This document shows positions 13,325-22,500 of a stretch of DNA of 60,000 nt, in pieces. The number at the start of each line of letters is the position of its first letter. Positions within the stretch are counted from its first letter, which is position 1. This DNA is from Tubiluchus corallicola (lineage: Eukaryota; Priapulida; Priapulimorpha; Priapulimorphida; Tubiluchidae): the NCBI GenBank assembly GCA_030141605.1, contig JAQGDQ010000211.1, positions 148,885 to 208,884 on the forward strand, written 5' to 3'. The position numbers and the translations under genes are program-made. The notes under the pieces are model-generated. The model searched no databases and was not told the origin of the DNA. It saw nothing but the letters and a program-made list of their open reading frames with translations.

Positions 13325-13980
13325 TCGTGAAATGTTTAGCGTGATCGGAGCTTTGCTAAAAGCATTCATAAATTCGAACGCAGAATAATCAAAGTAAGGT
13401 CAGACGGTTTTTGTCAAGTAATTGTTACTGCGTGGTCGGAGCTTTACTAAAAGCATGCGCAAATACGTACGCAAGAGCGTCAAAATGAGATCAGACAGCT
13501 TTTGTCAATTGTTTATGCATGGTTGGAGCTTTGCTAAAAGCATGCGTAAATGCAAACGCAGAAGAATCAAAAGAAGAGCAGACGGTTTTTGTTAAGTAAT
13601 TGTTTCTGTATGGTTGTAGCTTAGCTAAAAGCACCTACAAATGTTAACGCAAGAGAACCAAAATAAGTTCAGACGATTTTTGTCATTGTTCATGTGTTGT
13701 CGGAGCTTTGCTAAAAGCATGTATTAATGCAAATGCGATAAAAACAAAGTCACAGGATTTTTGTGAAGTAGTTGTTTGTATGTGGTTGGAGCTTTGCTAA
13801 AAGAATGTGTACGCAAGAGAGTCAAAATGAGATCAGACAGCTTTTGTCAATTGTTTATGCGTGGCCGGAGCTTTGCTAAAAGCATGCATTAATGTGTATG
13901 CAAGAGAACCAAAATAAGAGCAGACGGTTTTTGTCAGGTAACCATTTTTCTGCGGTTGGAGCTTCGCTAAAAGGTTTAAT
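13325..13980 (+). repeat. Degenerate ~80-90-bp tandem array, 8 copies
   Basis: GGAGCTTTGCTAAAAGCATG-like text recurs near 13348, 13437, 13526, 13615, 13700, 13786, 13865 and 13956, each followed by GCAA-AATCAAAAT and CAGACGGTTTTTGTCA. Divergence between copies is high, so the array is old. Confidence 0.9.
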
Positions 13981-14824
13981 TTTAGTGGTTGACATTAAAG
14001 TTTAATACGTGCGTATATCAATTTTGTAATGACTTATTGAACAATTTTGAAAATCCACAAACATATTTTATTTCAGTAAATAATTTTGCTTCGCGAGCAA
14101 AGTTATCCTTCGAGGTCGGACATCCAAGTCTTGAACCTTCTGACTAAAGTAATTTAGTTGAATTAGACTAGACAATGCACACCAACACAGCCGAGCAACG
14201 TTCCTGAAACTTTTTGGTGACGCAACAGTGACGTCATCATCCCGCAAATTTCCCTGTCCCATGTTTCCATGTCCGTTCGTATGGGCTTCTGGCCATCAGT
14301 AATGCTATAACACATTTGGACAGTTATTATTTTAGTTTTGTAATGAAATTATGGCTTCTTCATAGCGTTTTTACACTAACTACGAGTGATTGGAGCAGTA
14401 GACTGACGTCCGTAGTTTCTTTTGTAATTTGACATTTGAAAGCCTAGTGCAGACGAGGATAGAAATTGTAACAGGGGAAATGATTTTTCATCTTGGTGGA
14501 AACTGCAAAAGCGTGGGCGTTTAAAACCGCTTGCCGTTTCCTGCCGTCTTCAAGTATTTGTTATCAGCCCGACTTTAATTTATTGTTTTAGCATCAAATT
14601 GCAAAGTCGTTACATTGCATTTGGCTGCGGAATGGAGTTGGATTGTCGTAATAAGATGCAAAAGGATTGTGAGTTCTTGGACTGGAAACCGGGCCCAGTC
14701 TCAAACTATAGCTCAAAACATTGTAAAATATTTAAACAGTACATACAATTTTTTCAAGAATGACTTACATAAAAGACTTTTTACCATCGTCATCATCATC
14801 ATTTGAACATTACGTCTATTGTAG

Positions 14825-14940
14825 ACACTGGGTAGGCAGAACTAAATCTGTCCTCAAGACAGGTAAACACAGCAGATAATCCAGCAAAAAACCAGACACC
14901 GCTATGCTAGTGGCTTGTCAGCACCGCATCTGATTTAAAG
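14825..14940 (+). repeat. Third copy of the anchor repeat, without (GA)n
   Basis: It shares GGGTAGGCAGAA, CAGACAGGTAAAC-like, CCAGCA and GTGGCTTGTCAGCACC with 9368-9480. A CATCATCATCAT run lies just before it (14785-14800). Confidence 0.65.
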
Positions 14941-14944
14941 AATG

Positions 14945-15345
14945 GTAATTTTGCGTTCACACGGCTAGTTAGGTGGGCGCTAGTACCGTTGCGTTGCTAA
15001 AAACAGGTGTTGTAGTTCTCAGTTCAGAGGTGTTCAGTTATGACGTGGTGCACGTGTACATAAGCTCATCAGTAAACTTGAAATTTGGATTTTAAACTTA
15101 AAATTTGTCGAGTTTTTGTACATCTCACTGAATGTTGTACAGTAGCACTGTACTTCAATTTTCGTTTTTGCAAACACGTGCAACACGTTTGTGCTCTTGA
15201 AAATTACGTTAGTTTGTGACGACATCGATAGTTGGGCTCACCCCGCCATTAATTAAATTTTAATCTATTATATAATGATCAGAAACGCTTTTGCAGTATT
15301 AATTGCGTTAAAATGTCTACTTTTTACCGTAACAAAAAGTGGGGT
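14945..15345 (+). repeat. Dispersed repeat, opposite copy at 34700-35112
   Basis: The reverse complement of 34700-35112 aligns over about 400 bases, with landmarks AGGTGTTGTA, GTACAGTAGCACTGTACTTC, ACACGT-CAACACG and ATCTATTATATAATGATCAG. Ends are not sharply defined and no TIR was identified. Confidence 0.7.
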
Positions 15346-15774
15346 AGGACATGAATAATCATCGTGTTTTGCTTTTGCGTTTTCTTAAGGATGAAACTCG
15401 TTACAAAATCAAAAATACTTTCTACAACTATTTCTGTACTGGAAAACTCCTATTTCTGTTGTCAAGGGGCTCTTTATACACTTCCCTATGGGATAAGACA
15501 TGTTTCTGCTGGCTTCTGCTATGGATTGCGCCATATGAGAGAATTAAGGCGCGATTGAATTAAGACGGGCAATTCCACGGTTAGAGAGAAATGACCCTAA
15601 AATTTCAATTTGGTTTTTTCCATAATTTTTTGTGTTTGACTTAGTAAAAGGCACATTGAAGTTTCAGCGAAAGTATTTGTCAGGGTATGTGGTTAGTTTT
15701 AGATACTGAATTTAGCCACTTTTGAATGAGTGTGCATTCATGCAATATTTCTTTGGCAAAATCTGTATAATGAT

Positions 15775-15819
15775 ACACACGCACGCACGCACACACACCC
15801 ACCCACCCACACACACGCA

Positions 15820-15866
<47 letters not shown>
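15775..15866 (+). repeat. (CA)n / (GCAC)n microsatellite
   Basis: Mixed CACA, GCAC and CCCA units without a gap. Confidence 0.95.
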
Positions 15867-15869
<3 letters not shown>

Positions 15870-15937
15870 GCCACTACCGTTCAAGATGAGTATTAGGTCT
15901 TTCCTTTGAACTTGAGTTCCAGTTTGTAGTGTAAAAA

Positions 15938-16040
15938 ACGCCCTCACCGCGACTCGAACCGAGTGCTTTCTGACTCACTTGCTACGCATTATGCAATTTA
16001 CGTCATAATACTTGGTTTTACAGAGAGAAATGCAACATGC
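15938..16040 (-). repeat. tRNA-like repeat (SINE-type), copy 1
   Basis: The minus strand reads AGCAAGTGAGTCAGAAAGCA and GGTTCGAGTCGCGG, resembling the anticodon-arm to B-box half of a tRNA. It repeats at 16908-17010. No cloverleaf with a matched acceptor stem can be drawn, so it is not a tRNA gene. Confidence 0.6.
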
Positions 16041-16539
16041 TAGTAATTTTGATTTAAGGTGTTTTAACTGCTGACTACAATTCACAACAGAATACATTAT
16101 ACTCCTGAGCACACAATACTCTCACTACACACTACTAGAGATTTTTTTACTAGACTTCCTTGTTTTTCTAATAAAAGAGCAACAGGAGCCCCTGGCATAA
16201 GGTTCTGATCTTGTTTGATTTGCAAAATAATAGTTTGCCCCCACAGTTTCTTGTTATAGATGGGATAGATTTACACGTCCTGTTGGATTAGATGCCTGCC
16301 TGAATTGAAGGTAGTTTTTAATGATCTTGCCTGTCACCATTGCCACAGATCATTAGTAGGAAAATGACCGGTGTAGAATGCTGTTGCTTGGGTAGAAAAA
16401 CAGATTTGTGTATTCATTTTCTTCACAGAGAAGCTCTGTACTGCAAGTGGTTCTTCGTGGCTTTTTTGTATATGGATATCAGTTTATCAATTGTATGTAC
16501 TGTAAACCAGTTTGTACTGCCACTTCACGAAATTGTGAC

Positions 16540-16806
16540 AGAAACGAGTTTATTAAAAAACTTTAAAACATAAAAAAACATTAAAAGCATTTACAGAGGT
16601 TTTGAATGCACGTCTTAGAGGTTATCTACAGTGTCACAGAGGTTACAAAGCGTCCTTTTCCTTACAGTAGGTTCTGCCTGTGAAAAGTAATGACTGTTTG
16701 TAAACTCTGCGACACTGTAGATGACTGCTAGGCTGTGGAGTCAATTCGCCCGTATTGCTTTTAATGTTTTTTTATGTTTTAAAGTTTTTAATAAAGCAGT
16801 TTCTCT
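16540..16806. repeat. Fold-back (inverted repeat) element
   Basis: The left arm contains TTAAAACATAAAAAAACATT and AAAAGCA; the right arm contains the reverse complement, AATGTTTTTTTATGTTTTAA. A second matched block, ATCTACAGTGTCACAGAG, pairs with CTCTGCGACACTGTAGAT. The element could form a long hairpin. Confidence 0.8.
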
Positions 16807-16907
16807 AACAAGACTTAAATTTGTTGCTGTACTTTTTAATGTGGAGATGATATGAAGCCATATAAAGTCTTATTAAAATAAAATTTTTGTAACAACCAAT
16901 TGGTAGT

Positions 16908-17010
16908 GTAAAAAAACGACCTCGCCGGGACTCGAACCGCGTGCTTTCTGACTCACTTGCTATGCATTATGCAATTTACGTCATAATACTTAGTTTTGCA
17001 GAGAGAAGAA
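16908..17010 (-). repeat. tRNA-like repeat (SINE-type), copy 2
   Basis: This is a direct repeat of 15938-16040 at about 90% identity, ~970 bp away, with the fold-back element between them. The minus strand reads GGTTCGAGTCCCGGCGAGG. Confidence 0.6.
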
Positions 17011-17439
17011 GTTGACTTTGCACCAAAAAGTGACATTTGTTTTTTCTTTTTCTAAGACGAATGTTGTTGTCTCGTGTTTTTAATTCTTGGGCAACATCCA
17101 AATCTGTATAAAATCTATATGAGTCTACAATCAAACAGCAACAAGAATATATGTAGAAAATAGTTAAGTATTTTAAATGTAAACACAATAATAAAGTAAC
17201 ATAATTATATTGGGACATTTACACAAATCACAGGCAAATACCGTATATACTTATGAACAAGTCGATGTGCATTTTAAGACTAAAGATTGCATCATTTTAT
17301 ATATTACCTGTATACAAGTCGACCCTGAAATATTGAAATCTTCCAGAGTAAATGATGTGGTTCATCACCTTCCCATTTGAAGAAAAAAACAATTTACTAA
17401 AATTAATAGTTGTGTTTTATATACGCGTGTTTGCTGGTA

Positions 17440-17950
17440 CAGTCATACCTCCGCTGTCGAACGTCTCCGTACTCGTACAAATCGGTTTTCGTCTAGAAAT
17501 TCGAGTTGATTCGTCTCCGCTCTCGACCAGAATTTCGGTACTCGACCAACCGCCAAACACGTGACGAACACTTGCGCGGCGAGCCGAGTAGAGCCGAGAG
17601 TAACCGACCGCGCCCGAGAGCAGTCACGCACAAGATTTGAATCGCCTAACATCGCTAAGTGCTTTCTACGCTTATTTTCCTCCGCTTTTTCATGCAGGAA
17701 CAATTGTGTTTTTCTTTCAAAGTAATTCTATCTATTATGTTCATCAATTGTATCATATCTACTGTTTGAATAAACATTTTTGCATTATTATATTTCGTTT
17801 TAGTAATACTTTACAGTTCATTTGGTGCTTGAGAACGGATTATTTGCTTTTACATTATTTCTTATGAGAATAAATCATTCGGTACTCAACCAAATCGGTT
17901 TTCAAACACTTTTTAGGAACGAATTATGGTCAAAAACAGAGGTGCTACTG
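17440..17950. mobile_element. Tigger/pogo-like MITE, 511 bp
   Basis: The left end is CAGTCATACCTCCGCTGTCG; the right end, reverse complemented, is CAGTAGCACCTCTGTTTTTG, with TA on both sides. CAGT-ACCTC ends with TA duplication are typical of the Tigger/pogo branch of Tc1/mariner. The interior contains repeated TCTCGAC/GTACTCGAC text and no transposase. Confidence 0.8.
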
Positions 17951-18191
17951 TAATCTATATTTTGTCAATAAAACACGCATTTTCAAGGCCAGTGTAAAAC
18001 TTCCTGGGGAAGCCGACAGCGCCGGTTTCCGTTTTCTGATTGAGTGCTCCGTCGTAGTTTACTTACCGGTAATATATAAATTTTAACTTAATTTCACTTA
18101 CATTAAAATAAATTACAGTTTATATTCATTAATTTTGTGAAATAATGTCAAGATGCGAACATTCTCTGATGTGAAGTATCACAGTATGAGT

Positions 18192-18197
18192 GTTTAT
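18192..18197 (-). promoter_or_regulatory. Candidate poly(A) signal for the secreted-protein gene
   Basis: The minus strand reads AATAAA here, about 680 bases past the stop codon and inside a TIR transposon. If used, the transcript would end within the element. No closer AATAAA was noticed. Confidence 0.25.
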
Positions 18198-18450
18198 TCA
18201 GTCCAGCGTATAACGTATTATTTCTTTACATATTCGTATTGTAGACGACTCTTTAGCGACTTCTCCCAAAAACATATCTTAAGTATAAGTCGACCCCAAA
18301 AATTTCACCTTGAAATCGCCTCCCAAAAACTCGACTTGTGCATAAGTATTTACGGTACTTAAAAGTCAAAAAATTCACAATGAATGTCATTTGATGAAAT
18401 AATCAGTCTTGTCTAGAGACACAGTCATTATCGACTTCTTGGGTAATAAA

Positions 18451-18739
18451 TGTTGTGTTTGGAGAATTGTCAACCTAGAATCCTTTAGCGGAGATTACAG
18501 ATTGATCTTTAAACTCATATTTTCTTGAGAATTGTATGTTTTACTAAAGTTTCACTACAGTACTGCTTTGGAAATGATGATTGCTTCACCTACATTTGGT
18601 CTGTAGACACCATCTTTTCTTTCAGTGCTCACGTTGTTGGGGTAATATTGCCTCGTGTAACTTAGATATCGGCTGTAATTTATAAAGTGTGGATTATTAT
18701 ACATATCCTGGTAGTAATTCCACCTTCCTCTGTTGTAAT
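18451..18739 (-). pseudogene. Partial tandem duplicate of the secreted protein's C-terminal end
   Basis: Bases 18451-18739 repeat 18746-19051 at clearly recognisable identity, in the same orientation. The copy stays open across the C-terminal block (YNRGRWNYYQDMYNNP ... GEAIIIS) although several residues have changed (HFINYSRYLSYTRQ for YFRKYGRYPSYMRQ). The original stop has become a Lys codon and the frame ends three codons later at TAG (18555-18557). It lies about 140 bases past the real stop, so it is in the 3' UTR or is an alternative last exon. Accumulated replacements suggest decay; retained openness is the reason for caution. Confidence 0.75.
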
Positions 18740-18878
18740 AATCAGTGTTGTGTTTGGAGAATTGTCAACCCAGATTATTGCGAATCATTTAGTGGAGACT
18801 GCAGAATCATCTTTAGTAGTTTCTGTAAACTGGTATTTGGAGGAATTGTACGATTACTAAACTTCACTACAGTACTGC

Positions 18879-19562
18879 TTAGGAAATGATGATTGCTTCG
18901 CCTACATTTGGTCTGTAGACACCATCTTCTCTTTCTGTGCTCACGTTGTTGGGGTAATACTGCCTCATGTAACTCGGATATCGGCCGTACTTTCTGAAGT
19001 ATGGATTATTATACATATCCTGGTAGTAATTCCACCTCCCTCTGTTGTAATTCCACTGATTTCTTGCCTCTCCTTGACCGTACAATGGCACTTGACTGCG
19101 AGCGTCCATTGGCAGCAGTTCTGGTTCGTCGTCGTTTAGCTGCAACGGAACCGCTCTGTAATTTTCGTAGGTAATTTCTTCTCTAGGTTGGTCTTCATGA
19201 TCTGTTTCGTCTGCACTGTCTTGATTTACAAATAGTTCCGTATGGTCGTCCGAATTCAGTTCACGATCACCACTGTTAGAAGGTTTCTCAAACGCAACGT
19301 CATCGGCATCATCATCATCGTGTATAGTGGCGGGGTTCATTGATCCTCTGAATGTAGCACTTTTGCTTGGACTGCCATTTAGATTCTTGTGCTGTTCATA
19401 CTTCAGCAGCATCCATTTCTGAAGCGGAGTTGTTCTTTGTTCCAAGTTCAGATCCGCCGGAGAAATTCTGGCTTCAAGCAGTGGAGATAGTTCATCTAGT
19501 AGCTCTCTTAACACTCGCTTCATCTTCCTTTGCTTTTGCCGCTGAAGCTTTTTTAACACAGC
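18879..19562 (-). CDS. Terminal exon of the unrecognised secreted protein
   Basis: This exon encodes 227 residues: AVLKKLQRQKQRKMKRVLRE, then a hydrophilic linker with acidic clusters, then a Tyr-rich end (NNPYFRKYGRYPSYMRQYYP) and GVYRPNVGEAIIIS followed by TAA at 18879-18881. Codons are unbroken over 684 bases in AT-rich DNA, which is good evidence for coding. An upstream TATCG-rich hAT element and a tRNA-like sequence lie in the adjoining intron. Confidence 0.85.
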   Translation of the reverse strand, partial: AVLKKLQRQKQRKMKRVLRELLDELSPLLEARISPADLNLEQRTTPLQKWMLLKYEQHKNLNGSPSKSATFRGSMNPATIHDDDDADDVAFEKPSNSGDRELNSDDHTELFVNQDSADETDHEDQPREEITYENYRAVPLQLNDDEPELLPMDARSQVPLYGQGEARNQWNYNRGRWNYYQDMYNNPYFRKYGRYPSYMRQYYPNNVSTEREDGVYRPNVGEAIIIS

Positions 19563-22500
19563 CTAAAACAGAATTTTATTCTGAAAATTTTTGGAAGGTC
19601 AATTCATCAGTTGCAGAATGTTTGGTGTAAAACGGGGCAAAAAAGACAAAGAGAAGATTTATTTACCATCACTCATTTAACAGACAACACGAAGGGTATA
19701 CGTTCCAGCGTTGGCAGGCGCTAGTCTCGAACTCAAGACTGCGTGGTTGCATTCGGAAATCTGAACCACTCGGCTACACAACCGAGGACTAATCATACGT
19801 TATACGTGGCACTGACCACGAAGATTTTTCATAACTTATGTCATTGTTTCCCAAAACCATTTACTGATTAAATCGCCAAATTTATGTGCTTACAAGATCC
19901 TATTCCTTTTCGAAAAAACAACGTGGATGTAGGGACGTTAACGACAACGATACCCGGGGTATCGATAATTATTGATTATCGTATTGATAGGAAAAATTCG
20001 TTTTTATCATAATCGTATCGATAATATTCTAAGAATGTCGTTATCGTATCAAATTTGGCTCATATCGTTGCGTATCGCTGACCTTTATAAAACTGCTTCA
20101 CTTTACTTTTCCATTTATTTCGAGTAATTCATCAAAAAAGTGGATAAAAAGAATCGTTTAAGATTATAAGACGCTGAATACACCGAGTCGTATTTTTAGC
20201 ATCATTTCATGGGAAGTTCATGGTCACGTGTAGCTGGCAGAGATAAATATTCTTATCGTAGTAATACGCTTGTATCTATGGCAGCTGTCTTATCTAAGAA
20301 TTCTTATCTCTCAGCTCTAGAAATTTATCCATGCTGAGATAAGCGATGCTGAGAGAGCACAATAGTATAATTACTATCTATAGGCCACACAGGTTCACTT
20401 ACTAGCAATAACAGACGTGGATTTGAGAAGCCAGCTGTTATAGTAGTTATAGTGCCTATGTTAATGGTGTGTATAGTACCACCATCTTAACCTAACTTAA
20501 TTTTTTAAGTGTTGAAATGCGAACAGTGTGTTAAAAATGTAATAATTAGATATCACATTTATATGGCATACAGCAGTGTGTGCCCTGAAGCACTTAAAAA
20601 TTTTAATTTTAATAATACTTTTCTAAATTGTCTTAACTCCAGTATCGTTTTTATCGCTCGAAATAATTTATCGTATCATAGTGTATCGGCTAAAAATAGA
20701 TTATCACGTATCGTTGGAAAAAAGTATCGTATCATATCGCCAAATCTTTATCGTTTAACATCCCTAAGTGGATGTGCCTGTACCACGTGTTTATGGTTGT
20801 TTTGGGACTTTAATGAGTCTTAAGGAACTAACTTCTTCATTTACAGAGCTGCTTATCATTTAAACTGTTGTTTAAGTTGTCACCCAACTTGTCAGTGCTA
20901 CTGAAAAAAACGATGTTGTCAATAGAAATGCATTTTTGACCTTGAACTCTTGAACTGTTTGCCGCTGGATGTCTGTGCTACACCACCCATTGACTTGTTT
21001 CGTTTAGCATAACAACATGCATGAATTTGAGTTCCTAGCTGTGTGCTGTTTTCAAATGTTTCAAATTAGTTACTTAAAAGAAAATAATTCCTTAACCTTA
21101 AACCCCAACCAAGATCATTCATTGTTTGGTTATCATCCAATCAGAATCGGTAGCAACAATGATGCAGGTGGCCTGGTGATGACGAAAATGTGGAAAATTT
21201 CAGCATACTTTGTGTTGCATGATTTCGAGTTGCAATTTAATTTGTGTCGTTAAATTTCAAACTGTTTGTCTGATAATTATTATATGTTAATATGATTACT
21301 TAACAACGAGCATTTCTCAAGTGCAAACATAAAAAATTGGTTTTAAAATTCTTCGTTTTCTGAAGCGTTAATGTCAATTTAAATTCTGTTTTAATTAAAT
21401 TTCCTAATCCTTTTGTGATCTGAAAGGGCAGCGGGAGTTAAAGCATATTAAATATCATTACATACACGCATGTGAACAAAAGCTTCTAATTAAACATGTA
21501 GTTTTGTGCACTGATTGTTTTTGATCAAGAACACTCATAGACTGTATCTGTAACACACTGTTGCTCTAATTGTTTTTTATCAAGAACACTCATAGACTGT
21601 ATCTGTAACACACTGTTGCTCTAATTGTTTTTTATCAAGAAGATTCATAGACTGTATCTGTAACACACTGTTGCTCTAATTGTTTTTTATCAAGGAGATT
21701 CATAGACTGTATCTGTAACACACTGTTGCTCTAATTGTTTTTTATCAAGAACATTCATAGACTGTATCTGTAACACACTGTTGCTCTAATTGTTTTTTAT
21801 CAAGAACATTCATAGACTGTATCTGTAACACACTGTTGCTCTAATTGTTTTTTATCAAGAACATTCATAGACTGTATCTGTAACACACTGTTGCTCTAAT
21901 TGTTTTTTATCAAGAACATTCATAGACTGTATCTGTAACACACTGTTGCTCTGATTGTTTTTTATCAAGAAGATTCATAGACTGTATCTGTAACACACTG
22001 TTGCTCTAATTGTTTTTTATCAAGAAGATTCATAGACTGTATCTGTAACACACTGTTGCTCTGATTGTTTTTTATCAAGAACATTCATAGACTGCATCTG
22101 TAACACACTGTTGCTCTAATTGTTTTTTATCAAGAACATTCATAGACTGTATCTGTAACACACTGTTGCTCTGATTGTTTTTGATCAAGAACATTCATAG
22201 ACTGTATCTGTAGCACACTGTTGCTCTGATTGTTTTTGATCAAGAACATTCATAGACTGTATCTGTAGCACACTGTTGCTCTGATTGTTTTTGATCAAGA
22301 ACATTCATAGACTGTATCTGTAGCACACTGTTGCTCTGATTGTTTTTGATCAAGAAGATTCATAGACTGTATCTGTAACACACTGTTGCTCTAATTGTTT
22401 TTTATCAAGAACACTCATAGACTGTATCTGTAACACACTGTTGCTCTGATTGTTTTTGATCAAGAACATTCATAGACTGTATCTGTAACACACTGTTGCT

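Larger units (their letters stand above)
17241..18355. mobile_element. TIR DNA transposon, non-autonomous, interrupted
   Basis: The left end reads CCGTATATACTTATGAACAA; the right end, reverse complemented, reads CCGTAAATACTTATGCACAA, and both are flanked by TA. Subterminal GTCGACCC motifs occur at both ends. No transposase frame is present. The Tigger-like element at 17440-17950 lies inside it. Confidence 0.75.
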
